Source of the DNA: an uncultured Parabacteroides sp.
Lineage (GTDB): Bacteria > Bacteroidota > Bacteroidia > Bacteroidales > Tannerellaceae
DNA: 64,000 nt
NCBI GenBank assembly: GCA_949295065.1
Contig: CASFJQ010000001.1
Span: forward strand, 124,001-188,000
Direction of reading: 5' to 3'
Shown here: in pieces, positions 1-9,321 of the stretch
How positions within the stretch are numbered: position 1 is the first letter of the stretch
How the letters are laid out: each line of letters starts with the position of its first letter
Translations under genes and position numbers: made by a program
Notes under the pieces: model-generated
Told to the model about the DNA's origin: nothing
Seen by the model: the letters and a program-made list of their open reading frames with translations, nothing else
Database searches by the model: none

Positions 1-859
1 TCCTGAATTCCTTAAGGAAGGAGCTGCGATAAAGGACTTTATGAGTCCGGACAGAATCGTGGTCGGTGTTGAGTCTGAAAAGGCAAAAGATTTGATGAGC
101 CGACTTTATCGCCCGTTCCTGCTTAACAATTTCCGTGTCATTTTTATGGATGTCCCTTCAGCCGAAATGACAAAATATGCGGCAAATGCAATGTTGGCAA
201 CACGAATCAGCTTTATGAATGATATTGCCAATCTTTGCGAGATTGTGGGAGCTGACGTAAATATGGTTCGAAAGGGAATAGGTTCGGATATCCGAATCGG
301 TTCGCGTTTCCTTTATCCCGGTTGCGGTTACGGTGGTTCATGTTTCCCTAAGGATGTGAAAGCATTGGTGAAAACAGCAAGAGATAATGGCTATCCGATG
401 AGAATCCTTCAAGCCGTTGAAGATGTTAATAATGAGCAGAAATCTATTTTGTTCAAGAAATTGCAGAAACAGCTTGGCGGTAATCTTAAAGGTAAAAAGA
501 TTGCACTGTGGGGATTGGCTTTCAAGCCGGAAACAGATGATATGCGCGAAGCTCCTTCATTAGTCGTAATTGAAAAGCTATTGGAAGCCGGATGCACTGT
601 TACGGCGTTCGACCCTGTTGCTATTCCTGAAGCTCAAAGACGATTGGGCGATTCCATACAATATGCCAAAGATATGTATGATGCTGTTGTTGAGGCTGAT
701 GCCTTATTGATGCTTACTGAATGGAAAGTGTTCCGCCTTCCGTCTTGGACTGCAATACATAAGCTTATGGCAAACCCTCTTGTCATTGACGGACGCAATA
801 TTTATGACGCAGAGGAGATGAAAGAATATGGTTTCGAATACCATTGTATTGGTAAATAA
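1..859 (+). CDS. ugd: UDP-glucose 6-dehydrogenase (C-terminal part)
   Basis: The frame is already open at base 2 and has no start, so the gene enters from the left edge; about 285 codons are visible. The protein would oxidise UDP-glucose to UDP-glucuronate in the cytoplasm, feeding capsule or exopolysaccharide synthesis. Seen: the helical linker (EMTKYAANAMLATRISFMND), the catalytic loop GGSCFPKD with its cysteine codon at 341-343, and the C-terminal UDP-binding domain with the WGLAFKPETDDMREAPS signature. A polysaccharide flippase and glycosyltransferases follow on the same strand, which fits a polysaccharide locus. A GDP-mannose or UDP-ManNAc dehydrogenase is the alternative, since these share the fold; the motif details favour UDP-glucose. 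Confidence 0.93.
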   Translation, partial: PEFLKEGAAIKDFMSPDRIVVGVESEKAKDLMSRLYRPFLLNNFRVIFMDVPSAEMTKYAANAMLATRISFMNDIANLCEIVGADVNMVRKGIGSDIRIGSRFLYPGCGYGGSCFPKDVKALVKTARDNGYPMRILQAVEDVNNEQKSILFKKLQKQLGGNLKGKKIALWGLAFKPETDDMREAPSLVVIEKLLEAGCTVTAFDPVAIPEAQRRLGDSIQYAKDMYDAVVEADALLMLTEWKVFRLPSWTAIHKLMANPLVIDGRNIYDAEEMKEYGFEYHCIGK

Positions 860-894
860 TATAATAGACAATAATTATATCTTTATATACTAGC

Positions 895-980
895 TTCGCC
901 ACAGTTGTGGTTTATTTAAGTCACAGCTGTGGCGAAATTAAATCACGGCTGTGACCTGATTAGGTCACGGGTGTGACTAA
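895..980. repeat. four-unit 22-nt-period palindromic array
   Basis: Four near-palindromic 12-mers (TCACAGCTGTGG type) start at 899, 921, 943 and 965, a period of exactly 22 nt. The first two are enclosed by a perfect 10-bp inverted repeat (TTCGCCACAG / CTGTGGCGAA), and the last two can pair through GTGACCT / AGGTCAC. The array fills the gap between ugd and the flippase gene, so it may act as a terminator, attenuator or protein-binding array. Its sequence differs from other arrays in this window but the spacing is the same. Confidence 0.85.
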
Positions 981-1042
981 ACTAGTCTTTGGTCAACTAC
1001 AAATTAATTTTGATAATATTCAAAAGACATTATATCGTATAA

Positions 1043-2482
1043 ATGGGAGATTCATTAAAAAATAAGACCGCTCAAGGATTGTTTTGGGGACTTATCAATA
1101 ACGGCACACAACAGTTGTTGAATCTCCTTTTTGGTATATTTCTTGCTCGCCTTCTGGAACCGTCGGACTATGGAATGGTAGGGATGCTGACTATCTTCTC
1201 GTTGATAGCGGCGTCGCTGCAGGAGAGTGGGTTTACGGTTGCTTTGGCTAAAAAAGCTGAGGTTACATCAAAAGATTATAATGCTGTATTTTGGTTCAGC
1301 TCAGGGTTGAGTTTTTGCATGTATTGGATATTATTTTTCTCAGCTCCTTTAATAGCTGATTTTTATAAAACACCAGAACTTATACCATTGTCAAGATATT
1401 TGTTTATAGGCTTTTTTATTTCAAGTTTAAGTATGGTGCCCAGCGCCTATATGTTCCGAAATATGCAGGTTAAGCAGAAAGCATTGGCAACGTTTGTTGC
1501 TTTAGCCGTATCTGGAACGGTTGGTATAATATTGGCATATAATGGGTTTTCATATTGGGGAATCGCAACTCAGAGTATCGTTTATATATTGACTTTGACT
1601 ATCATATATTGGTTCCTATGTCCTTGGAGGCCATCTTTTAATATTGATTTCTCCCCAATAAAAGAAATGATAGGATTCAGTAGTAAATTGTTGTTTACAA
1701 ATATCTTTATTCATCTGAACAATAATATATTTTCTATTGTGCTTGGTCGATATTATACAGAGAATGAAGTCGGACAGTATAATCAGGCAAACAAATGGAA
1801 TTATATGGGACATTCACTGATTTCAGGGATGGTTGGAAGTGTTGCATTACCGATGTTCTCGCAAATATCTGATGATACGGAGCGTCAAAGACGAGCTTTT
1901 CGCAAAATGCTTCGATTCACATCTTTTATCTCTTTCCCGGCTATGTTTGGCCTAGCCTTGATTGCTCCGGAGATGATAACAATAATGATTACAGACAAAT
2001 GGCTGCCTTCTGCATTGATATTGCAGGTATTGGCTATTGGAGGAGCTTTTTTGCCGATAGTCAGTTTGTATTCTAATTTGTTGATGAGTAAAGGTAAATC
2101 AGATGTTTATTTATGGAATACAGTTGTTTTAGGGTTATTACAGCTTGCTTTGATTTTACTGCTTTATCCATATGGAATAGCTATGATGATAAAAGCCTAT
2201 GTTGCGTTAAATGTTCTATGGCTTTTGGTTTGGCATTATTTTTTATTTAAGGAAATACAATTACCGTTGATTCATGCACTAAAGGATATAGGAGCTTTTG
2301 CCGTTATTGCTTTTTTTGTTATGTTGGCAACGTGGTATGTGACGAAGGCGATAGAAAACATATATATATTAATCACTGCCAAAATACTAGTAGCATCTTT
2401 GTTGTATGTTATGGTAATGTGGCTTAGCCGCTCTGTGACGTTTAAGGAATGTTTGGGGTATTTGTTGAAGAAAAACAGATAG
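1043..2482 (+). CDS. Wzx-type polysaccharide flippase
   Basis: A 479-residue, strongly hydrophobic protein with roughly 12-14 predicted membrane spans. The N-terminus (KNKTAQGLFWGLINNGTQQL, then a segment ending GIFLARLLEPSDYGMVGM) is typical of the polysaccharide-synthase/MATE-like family that flips lipid-linked sugar repeat units across the inner membrane. Length matches the family (about 450-500). It sits after ugd and one base before a run of glycosyltransferases, which supports a role in capsule or O-antigen-like export. The substrate cannot be read from sequence. No polymerase (Wzy) was recognised among the visible neighbours. Confidence 0.88.
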   Translation: MGDSLKNKTAQGLFWGLINNGTQQLLNLLFGIFLARLLEPSDYGMVGMLTIFSLIAASLQESGFTVALAKKAEVTSKDYNAVFWFSSGLSFCMYWILFFSAPLIADFYKTPELIPLSRYLFIGFFISSLSMVPSAYMFRNMQVKQKALATFVALAVSGTVGIILAYNGFSYWGIATQSIVYILTLTIIYWFLCPWRPSFNIDFSPIKEMIGFSSKLLFTNIFIHLNNNIFSIVLGRYYTENEVGQYNQANKWNYMGHSLISGMVGSVALPMFSQISDDTERQRRAFRKMLRFTSFISFPAMFGLALIAPEMITIMITDKWLPSALILQVLAIGGAFLPIVSLYSNLLMSKGKSDVYLWNTVVLGLLQLALILLLYPYGIAMMIKAYVALNVLWLLVWHYFLFKEIQLPLIHALKDIGAFAVIAFFVMLATWYVTKAIENIYILITAKILVASLLYVMVMWLSRSVTFKECLGYLLKKNR

Positions 2483-2483
2483 G

Positions 2484-3332
2484 ATGATATTCAATTCTAA
2501 TAATAAAGAATTAACATTGGTTCCAATAGGGGGACTAGGGAACAGAATGTTGGCAATAACTTCGTCTATAAATTATTGTCTGCGTAAAGACTTTAATCTT
2601 AAAATCCTTTGGTTTAGAGATTGGGGAATGGGCGCTAATTTTCATGATTTATTTAATATATCAGATTCTCTTAATAATGTAAAGGTTATTGATGCCAAAT
2701 GGTATCATTATATATATGACAGACCTAGAAAAAGGAACCTGTGGTTACCAGGAATTATTCAAAGATGTTTATTTGATAATTTGATTTATGAGAAAAGGAT
2801 ATATGATAATGGAGGCTCTGGACCTATACCTAAATGGTTGGATGAATCGGTAAATCCTTATCTTGTTTATTGGGGTGAAATACCAGGATATGAATGTCTG
2901 TTTGATATGCTAGAGCCGTCCAAACCTAATCTACAGAAAATTGATGAAAGGATTTCATGCTTGAAGAAAGGAAAAACTATAGGTGTTCATATTAGAAGAA
3001 CGGATAATATTGTTTCTATAAAAAACAGTCCTTTGTCATTGTTTATAGAAAAGATGGAAAAAGAAATAGACAAAGACCCTGATATAATGTTTTACCTGGC
3101 TTCGGATTCTGAAAAAGAAAAAAATACGTTGGTTAAGCATTTTGGTGAAAGAATTTTTACCGTAAACAATAAAGTTGAAAGAGGTTCTGTAGATGGAATT
3201 GTTGAAGCTTTAGTTGAACTTTATTCGTTGGCATCAACAATTAAAATATTGGGCTCAAAAGGAAGTACTTATTCTATTTTGGCATCACGATTAAAAGGTA
3301 TACCTTTGGAAATCGTTGAGGTGAATAAATGA
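2484..3332 (+). CDS. fucosyltransferase-like glycosyltransferase
   Basis: A 282-residue soluble protein. Two features point to the GT11/GT23/O-fucosyltransferase superfamily: a nucleotide-sugar loop near the N-terminus (PIGGLGNRMLAI, residues about 14-25) and a GVHIRRTDN segment (about 167-175) matching the HxRR(G/T)D motif that contacts GDP-fucose. The start is one base after the flippase stop and the 3' end overlaps the next gene by 4 bases, so the genes are translationally coupled. The base composition is very AT-rich, as in the next two genes, suggesting an acquired block. The donor being GDP-fucose is inferred from the family. Confidence 0.7.
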   Translation: MIFNSNNKELTLVPIGGLGNRMLAITSSINYCLRKDFNLKILWFRDWGMGANFHDLFNISDSLNNVKVIDAKWYHYIYDRPRKRNLWLPGIIQRCLFDNLIYEKRIYDNGGSGPIPKWLDESVNPYLVYWGEIPGYECLFDMLEPSKPNLQKIDERISCLKKGKTIGVHIRRTDNIVSIKNSPLSLFIEKMEKEIDKDPDIMFYLASDSEKEKNTLVKHFGERIFTVNNKVERGSVDGIVEALVELYSLASTIKILGSKGSTYSILASRLKGIPLEIVEVNK

Positions 3333-4294
3333 AATATAATATGAATCAAGAGAAAAAAGTTTCCGTTGTAATGTGCACATATAACGGAGAGAAGTATTTA
3401 AGAGAGCAAATAGATTCAATTTTATCTCAAACATATCCAATATATGAATTGATAATCCAGGATGATTGTTCAACAGATAGGACTGTGGAGATTGTTAGGG
3501 AATATCAAATGAAAGATGAAAGAGTAAAATTATTTTGTAACCCTAAGTCTTTAGGTTTTAATTATAATTTTTCTAAAGCATTTACTAGAGCAATGGGAGA
3601 TTATATTGCTTCTACGGATCAGGATGATATATGGCGCTTAGATAAGATAGAGGTATTGTTGAAAAATATTGAGGATAATTCCTTATTATTTCATGATTCT
3701 TATGTGTTTTATTCAGATGCAAGTAAGCCAATAGGAATGAAGAATGGAAATAATGTTATATATAATAGTTTGTATCTGTTGCTTAAACCATTTGTTCCAG
3801 GTCACCAATGTTTTTTTAATAAGAATATAATACCATTATATTCTCAAATAGTTGAAATGGAACATAATGTTTCATATGATTCATTGTTGTTAGTAGTTGC
3901 ATCTTTGACAGGAAAGGTTAAATATATTAATGAAGGTTTAGTCTTTTGGAGAAGATATCAAGGTGCAACTTCTTATAATTCAAGCTCAAAATATGGCTCA
4001 ATTACTGGCCTGATTAAGGCGGTTAATTCTTTGTTTATTAAGAATAAGAGAAAGATATCAAGCCGATATTTTACATTAATACAAAACAATATTCAAATAG
4101 AAGATAAGGAAATTCAAAGGATTATTTCTTATATGGCTAAAGGAACGATTTTTGCTTTAATTGAAGCATGTTTTTATTGCATGAAACATAGAAAAAAGTT
4201 GTATCCACAGATAAATTTAATTTTATCTTTGCAAAGATCATTTTTTGTTCCTTTGTATTTCCTTAGAGATAGTACCAATTTTATAATACATTAA
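3329..4294 (+). CDS. family 2 glycosyltransferase
   Basis: A 321-residue GT-A fold enzyme. Residues 11-20 (VSVVMCTYNG) form the first beta strand of the nucleotide-binding fold, QDDCSTD (44-50) follows, and the metal-binding DQDD lies at 97-100. The C-terminal part is rich in basic and hydrophobic residues, consistent with membrane association. It probably adds one sugar to a lipid-linked polysaccharide intermediate; donor and acceptor are unknown. The ATG overlaps the previous stop. The gene is among the most AT-rich in the window. Confidence 0.88.
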   Translation: MKYNMNQEKKVSVVMCTYNGEKYLREQIDSILSQTYPIYELIIQDDCSTDRTVEIVREYQMKDERVKLFCNPKSLGFNYNFSKAFTRAMGDYIASTDQDDIWRLDKIEVLLKNIEDNSLLFHDSYVFYSDASKPIGMKNGNNVIYNSLYLLLKPFVPGHQCFFNKNIIPLYSQIVEMEHNVSYDSLLLVVASLTGKVKYINEGLVFWRRYQGATSYNSSSKYGSITGLIKAVNSLFIKNKRKISSRYFTLIQNNIQIEDKEIQRIISYMAKGTIFALIEACFYCMKHRKKLYPQINLILSLQRSFFVPLYFLRDSTNFIIH

Positions 4295-4298
4295 ATAT

Positions 4299-5318
4299 AT
4301 GAGATTTACGGTATTCCCTAATATATTGCCTCCTAAAGTAGGAAGAAGAAATCCTTATATTCAAGATTATATCTCAGCTATAGAGGAAATTTCTGGTAAT
4401 GAAGTGGTGAATTCTCCTCATAAAAATCCCTTATTAAGTATATTGTCTCCTAAAAAGTGGGGAAATATATTTATTTTTAATTGGTTTGAGAATATTCCAG
4501 ACTTTAAATACGGATTGTTACAATCTGTTACAGCAATTGTGTACTTACATGTTTTAAAACTATCGGGAGCTAAAATAATATGGATGCTTCATAATAAATT
4601 GCCACATGCAAAAAAGAAAATGTGGTTAAAGAAGAAATTAATGTCTTTAATTGCAAAAAAGTCTGACTTAATTATAACTCATTCATTAGAAGGTTTAGAT
4701 ATTGTAAGAAATAATTATCCATATGCTTTAAATAAATCTCATTATTTGGATCATCCCACAAAGAATAGACTGGCAAATATAAAAGAAGAAAGTTTGAAAT
4801 CCTATGATTTGTTAATATGGGGTAATGTTGCTCAATACAAGGGAATAACAGAATTTATAGACTATTTGGTTGATAATTCTATAACGGATATTTCTGTTTG
4901 CATTATAGGTAGATTTTCTTCAGAGGAGTTATATAATAATGTTAAGGAAAAAGTTGGATATAATGTGACAGTTATAAATGACAGTCCTTCTTTTGATGAA
5001 CTTGGAGAATATATAAATTCTTCATATTTTGTTTTAGCTCCTTATTATCCTGAATCTGTTCTAAGTTCTGGTATGTTAATGGATTCGTTGTCATTCGGTG
5101 CTAGAGTAATAGGACCAAATGCTGGTTCTTTTAATGATTATACAAAAGAAAAGAATATCGAAGTTTATACTTTTGATAAGTATGATGATATACTATCTAT
5201 AGTAAGAGAAAATAGAGAGCCCAAAGTTTCATTAAGTTCATATAATGAGTTTTTGAATGAAAGAACATGGCCAAAGTTTATTGAGAAACTAATGTTACTA
5301 TTGAAAGGAAATAAATAA
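4299..5318 (+). CDS. GT4-like glycosyltransferase
   Basis: A 339-residue protein with GT-B architecture. The N-terminal half contains an acceptor-side WMLHNKLPH segment and HSLEGLDIV. The C-terminal half begins with LLIWGNVAQYKGI, equivalent to the strand opening the nucleotide-sugar domain, and includes ESVLSSGMLMDSLSFGARVI in the position of the GT4 donor-binding helix. The canonical E-x7-E is not clean, so donor prediction is unsafe. It lies 4 bases after the previous gene and its stop overlaps the next start by one base. Very AT-rich. Confidence 0.75.
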   Translation: MRFTVFPNILPPKVGRRNPYIQDYISAIEEISGNEVVNSPHKNPLLSILSPKKWGNIFIFNWFENIPDFKYGLLQSVTAIVYLHVLKLSGAKIIWMLHNKLPHAKKKMWLKKKLMSLIAKKSDLIITHSLEGLDIVRNNYPYALNKSHYLDHPTKNRLANIKEESLKSYDLLIWGNVAQYKGITEFIDYLVDNSITDISVCIIGRFSSEELYNNVKEKVGYNVTVINDSPSFDELGEYINSSYFVLAPYYPESVLSSGMLMDSLSFGARVIGPNAGSFNDYTKEKNIEVYTFDKYDDILSIVRENREPKVSLSSYNEFLNERTWPKFIEKLMLLLKGNK

Positions 5319-6214
5319 TGTTATACAACACTCCAATATTATTCCTAATATTCAACCGCCCGGATACAACAAAAGTCGTATTTGAGCGAATAAGGGAAAT
5401 AAAACCTTCCCGGTTATATGTTGCGGCTGATGCTCCTAGGCCAGGAAAAGACAAAGAGGCAGAATTATGTCGTCAGTCAAGGAGTATAATTGATTCTGTG
5501 GATTGGTCTTGTGAGGTTAAGACATTGTTTAGGGAGGAAAATTTAGGATGTAAAAAGGCTATATCCTCTGCTATTACATGGTTTTTTGAGCAAGAAGAAT
5601 ATGGTGTTATATTGGAGGATGACTGTTTGCCTGATTTATCGTTTTTCCGTTTTTGTGAGGAACTTTTGATAAAATATAAAGACGATGAAAGGATTGGGCA
5701 TATAGGTGGAAACTGTTTTTTACCAGGAATAGTAAAAGATGGATATAGTTATGACTTTTGTAATATAACTCATATTTGGGGATGGGCGACTTGGCGCAGG
5801 GTTTGGAAAAATGTAAATGTTGATTTTCCATTTTGGAACAAGTATCCTCAAAGACATTCATCACTCTTCTCTAATAAATTAGAAGAGATATATTTCTCAA
5901 GTTTTATACCTGATGCATTGTCTCATAAAGGAGGTTTGAATCCTTGGGGAGTTTTCTATTATTATAGTTTGAGATTACAAAACCAACTTTCAATATATCC
6001 GTCTGTTAATATGGTGACGAATATAGGATTGGGTGATCCTAATGCAACACACACAACCAAAAAGGCTGATAAGTTGTACGTGGAATCTGAGGAAATGAAG
6101 TTTCCTTTGAATCATCCGGAATATATTCTGAATAATAAAGAGATTAATAATAAGGCAGTTAAAAATAACTTCTTTTCTTATAAGAGGTTGGTGAGGTATT
6201 TATTAAATAAATGA
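5318..6214 (+). CDS. GT-A fold sugar transferase (HlpA-like)
   Basis: A 298-residue protein starting PILFLIFNRPDTTKVVF, the usual opening of a GT2-like family often annotated as nucleotide-diphospho-sugar transferase or hemolytic-protein HlpA-like. The metal-binding EDD is at residues 100-102 (GVILEDDCLPD), and WGWATWRRVW is a conserved aromatic motif of the family. It belongs to the same transcription unit as its neighbours. The first 100 bases are less AT-rich than the remainder, suggesting a recombination boundary. Its sugar is unknown. Confidence 0.78.
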   Translation: MLYNTPILFLIFNRPDTTKVVFERIREIKPSRLYVAADAPRPGKDKEAELCRQSRSIIDSVDWSCEVKTLFREENLGCKKAISSAITWFFEQEEYGVILEDDCLPDLSFFRFCEELLIKYKDDERIGHIGGNCFLPGIVKDGYSYDFCNITHIWGWATWRRVWKNVNVDFPFWNKYPQRHSSLFSNKLEEIYFSSFIPDALSHKGGLNPWGVFYYYSLRLQNQLSIYPSVNMVTNIGLGDPNATHTTKKADKLYVESEEMKFPLNHPEYILNNKEINNKAVKNNFFSYKRLVRYLLNK

Positions 6215-6217
6215 ATC

Positions 6218-7474
6218 ATGAAAGTTTTACTCCTTAACACCTCATCCCGCACCGGCGGAGCCGCCGTTGCCGCCGATCGTCTAAGATCATCCCTTATCAG
6301 GAATGGTATAGACACATCTATGCTTGTAAGAGACAAATCGGAGGGCGATGATAAATATATTACGGTAAATAGTACGTGGCTTAGGCGGAAAATAAACAAA
6401 TTCCGTTTTTATTTTGAGCGTATTATAATATTTCTGTTCAATAAGTTAAATAGAGCTGATTTGTTTCGTGTTTCAATAGCAAATACTGGAACAGATATCA
6501 GTAAAATGGAGGAGGTGAGAAATGCTGATATTATTCATTTACATTGGATAAATCAGGGATTTCTTTCTTTGTCAGATATAAGAAAATTATCAGCATTAGG
6601 TAAACCTATAGTTTGGACAATGCATGATATGTGGCCTTGCACTGGTATTTGTCATCATGCACGTGACTGTAATAAGTATCATAAGAAATGCAATTCTTGT
6701 TTTTATTTAGGTAATAAATCAGGTAATGATTTGTCAACTAAAATATTCTTGAATAAAGCAGAAATATATAAGGATGCGGATATCACTTTTGTTGGTTGTA
6801 GTAAGTGGCTTACTGGGAGAGCAAAAGAAAGTGCATTGTTAATCAATAAGAATGTATTGGATATACCAAATACAGTGGATCAAAGTATTTTCAGGAGAAA
6901 GGATAAATATGAATCCAGACGTAAGTTTAATTTGCCTTTAGACAAGAAATTACTTTTGTTTGGAGCATTGAATATTACTGATACCAGAAAAGGTGTAGAT
7001 TATTTGTTGAAAGCTTTATCGCTTATTCGTAAAGATGATTTAGAGTTGGTAGTATTTGGTAATATAAAGTCTGAGATTAAGCAGTTAATACCTGTACCAA
7101 TTCATCCAATGGGATATTTAACCAAAGAAACGGTAATTGCAGATTTATATAATGCTGTTGATTTGTTTGTAACTTCATCGTTGGAGGAAAATCTCCCCAA
7201 CACCATCATGGAATCCATGGCTTGCGGAACTCCATGCGTAGGTTTTGAGATTGGAGGAATCCCTGAGATGATAGACCATAAGAAGAACGGATATGTGGCG
7301 AAGTATAAATCTGCAGAAGATTTGGCTGAAGGTATAATTTGGGTTATGGATAATCCGGACAGAGAAGGAATATCTTCAGCTTGTGTTGATAAGGTAAATT
7401 CTTGTTATTCTGAAGATATTGTTGCGCAGAAATATATAGCTTTGTATGAGCGTTTGCTTGCAGGCAAACGATAA
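6218..7474 (+). CDS. family 4 glycosyltransferase
   Basis: A 418-residue GT-B enzyme. The N-terminus MKVLLLNTSSRTGGAAVAAD carries the glycine-rich acceptor loop; WTMHDMWPCTGICHHARDC followed by further cysteines (CNKYHKKCNSC) gives a Cys-rich insert, possibly metal-binding, often seen in this subfamily. The donor site is EENLPNTIMESMACGTP, the E-x7-E motif. Three bases separate it from the gene before. The first about 80 bases and the last 300 are visibly richer in G+C than the middle, a mosaic pattern. Probable role: a late sugar addition in polysaccharide assembly. Confidence 0.88.
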   Translation: MKVLLLNTSSRTGGAAVAADRLRSSLIRNGIDTSMLVRDKSEGDDKYITVNSTWLRRKINKFRFYFERIIIFLFNKLNRADLFRVSIANTGTDISKMEEVRNADIIHLHWINQGFLSLSDIRKLSALGKPIVWTMHDMWPCTGICHHARDCNKYHKKCNSCFYLGNKSGNDLSTKIFLNKAEIYKDADITFVGCSKWLTGRAKESALLINKNVLDIPNTVDQSIFRRKDKYESRRKFNLPLDKKLLLFGALNITDTRKGVDYLLKALSLIRKDDLELVVFGNIKSEIKQLIPVPIHPMGYLTKETVIADLYNAVDLFVTSSLEENLPNTIMESMACGTPCVGFEIGGIPEMIDHKKNGYVAKYKSAEDLAEGIIWVMDNPDREGISSACVDKVNSCYSEDIVAQKYIALYERLLAGKR

Positions 7475-7495
7475 ATATTTTAAGGTTCGCAATTT

Positions 7496-8374
7496 ATGTT
7501 TGGTTTTATTTCGAAATGTAAAGCTAAGTGCTTGGGATTTTTAGGTAATCAGGCATTAAAGAAGAAATTATATACAATAATATTCCAGTCTGATACCAAG
7601 AAAGGACGGTTGTTCGACCTGGTTCTTGTATGTTTTATTATAGCCAGTGTCCTTGTGGTTATATTGGACAGTATGAACTGGTTCACTTCCACTTCATTTT
7701 GGATTTTGCGTGCCTTGGAATATTTGTTCACGGCTTTTTTTACTTTCGAATATCTTGTACGAATATATTGTTCGCCCAAACCTAGGAAATATATCCTCAG
7801 TTTTTTCGGGATAGTGGATTTATTGTCGATATTACCGGTTTATTTAAGTCTGATATTTACCGGTGCACAATATCTGTTGGTTATACGTGCTTTCCGACTG
7901 ATAAGAATATTTCGAATATTCAAGCTGTTTAACTTTATAAATGAGGGAAATCTGCTCTTACGTTCTTTGTGGATTAGTGCACCGAAGATTTCGGTCTTCT
8001 TTTTCTTCGTGCTTATTCTTGTGACATCCATGGGAACGATTATGTATATATTTGAAGGAACAGAACCAAATTCGCAGTTTAATAATATTCCGAATAGTAT
8101 TTATTGGGCAATTGTAACGATGACAACTGTTGGATATGGAGATATAACACCAGTAACACCAATAGGACGTTTTATTTCTGCTATTATAATGCTTATTGGT
8201 TATACGATTATCGCTGTACCGACAGGAATTGTCTCGGCAACAATGGTGAGCCAACAAAAAAAGCTGCGGAACAGGAAATGTCCCGGCTGTGGCCGTGTCG
8301 GTCATGATATAGAAGCTCATTATTGTCAGAATTGCGGAACAAAACTGCCTTCCTTGCCTGATATGGAAGAGTAA
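7496..8374 (+). CDS. voltage-gated K+ channel with C-terminal zinc ribbon
   Basis: A 292-residue six-span channel. Spans S1-S4 cover about 41-145; S4 carries regularly spaced arginines (RAFRLIRIFRIFK, 131-143), the voltage sensor. The pore helix and selectivity filter TVGYGD lie at 211-216, followed by S6. After S6 comes a short cytoplasmic tail with CPGC (262-265) and CQNC (277-280), a classical four-cysteine zinc ribbon. The N-terminal part is cytoplasmic. It lies between glycosyltransferases on the same strand, 21 bp after one, so it is probably co-transcribed; why a channel belongs in a polysaccharide locus is not clear. Confidence 0.92.
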   Translation: MFGFISKCKAKCLGFLGNQALKKKLYTIIFQSDTKKGRLFDLVLVCFIIASVLVVILDSMNWFTSTSFWILRALEYLFTAFFTFEYLVRIYCSPKPRKYILSFFGIVDLLSILPVYLSLIFTGAQYLLVIRAFRLIRIFRIFKLFNFINEGNLLLRSLWISAPKISVFFFFVLILVTSMGTIMYIFEGTEPNSQFNNIPNSIYWAIVTMTTVGYGDITPVTPIGRFISAIIMLIGYTIIAVPTGIVSATMVSQQKKLRNRKCPGCGRVGHDIEAHYCQNCGTKLPSLPDMEE

Positions 8375-8418
8375 TTTTGATTATCTTCGCCACTCAAACT
8401 TTTGTATAATTGAATATT

Positions 8419-9183
8419 ATGAATAATATATCACCAAAGTTTTCCATAATTACCGTTACATATAATGCCGAGCTATGGCTTGAGAGAACAATATTGAGTG
8501 TACTCAGCCAGTCGTATCCAAATATTGAATACATCATAATAGACGGTAAATCCAAGGATAAGACATTGGATATTATCTGTCAATATGAATCTGGAATTAC
8601 CTATTGGATATCCGAACCAGATAAAGGTTTGTATGACGCCATGAATAAAGGCTTGCAAAATGCCACAGGTGATTATGTGTGGTTTCTGAATGCCGGCGAT
8701 ACTCTGCCTAGTGCTGACATAATCCAGCTTATGGTACAGAAAATGTCAAAGTTGAAGAATCTGCCTGATGTAATATATGGAGAGACTGCAATAGCCGATA
8801 AAGACGGAAAAATAATAGGAATGCGCCGTTTGAAGGCTCCGAGACGTCTTACCTGGCAGAAGTTCCGTTGGGGAATGCTGGTTTGCCATCAATCTTTTAT
8901 AGCAAGAAAGGCAGTTACGGATTCATATAACCTGTCTTATCCGCTTTGCGCCGATTATGACTGGTGTATCCGCGTGTTGAAAGCTTCGAAACGAGTGTTC
9001 AACACTCGTCTTACTTTAAGCAATTTCCTGGAAGCCGGACTAAGCAGTCAGCAAAGAAAAGCTTCTTTGAAAGAACGTTATGCAATTATGTGTAATTATT
9101 ATGGTACATTTGCAACCGTACTTATGCATCTTTGGTTTGCCGTTCGTTTCTATTATGCGAAATGGGTGACGAAGAGGGTTTGA
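8419..9183 (+). CDS. family 2 glycosyltransferase (WcaA-like)
   Basis: A 254-residue GT-A enzyme if started at the ATG at 8419; the frame also has a TTG at 8410 but no reason to prefer it. Motifs: FSIITVTYNA at the start, the SEPDKGLYDAMNKG segment (about 66-79) that marks the WcaA-type GT2 subgroup, and NAGD (91-94) in the metal-binding position. The WKFRWGM/CHQSF region matches the acceptor side. It is the last glycosyltransferase of the + strand run and is followed by an octamer inverted repeat that may end transcription. Confidence 0.9.
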   Translation: MNNISPKFSIITVTYNAELWLERTILSVLSQSYPNIEYIIIDGKSKDKTLDIICQYESGITYWISEPDKGLYDAMNKGLQNATGDYVWFLNAGDTLPSADIIQLMVQKMSKLKNLPDVIYGETAIADKDGKIIGMRRLKAPRRLTWQKFRWGMLVCHQSFIARKAVTDSYNLSYPLCADYDWCIRVLKASKRVFNTRLTLSNFLEAGLSSQQRKASLKERYAIMCNYYGTFATVLMHLWFAVRFYYAKWVTKRV

Positions 9184-9190
9184 GAGAAAG

Positions 9191-9291
9191 TTGTCAAGTA
9201 GTAGAGTAGTTAAGTAGTCAAGTAGTTAAGAAGTTAAGAAGTCTGAATATTTCTACTTGACTTCTTGACTCCTTGACTCCTTAACTTCTCA
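9191..9291. repeat. octamer-built inverted repeat, copy 1
   Basis: From 9193 six consecutive 8-mers of the form GTYAAGTA / GTTAAGAA run head to tail; after a short AT loop, complementary 8-mers (CTTCTTGA, CTCCTTGA, CTCCTTAA) follow. The whole can fold into a long imperfect hairpin, followed by an A-rich run. It lies between a glycosyltransferase gene and the YfhO gene and may act as a terminator. Two more copies follow within 4 kb. Confidence 0.85.
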
Positions 9292-9321
9292 TAAAAAAGC
9301 AATTAATTAAAAACAAACAAT

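Noticed and set aside
895-980. CRISPR array
   Set aside because: Units are 12 nt with 10-nt gaps, palindromic and only four; there are no spacers of protospacer length and no cas genes in the window.
8104-8307. Alternative-frame ORFs in the K+ channel gene
   Set aside because: They overlap the TVGYGD and zinc-ribbon coding region and contain only low-complexity text.
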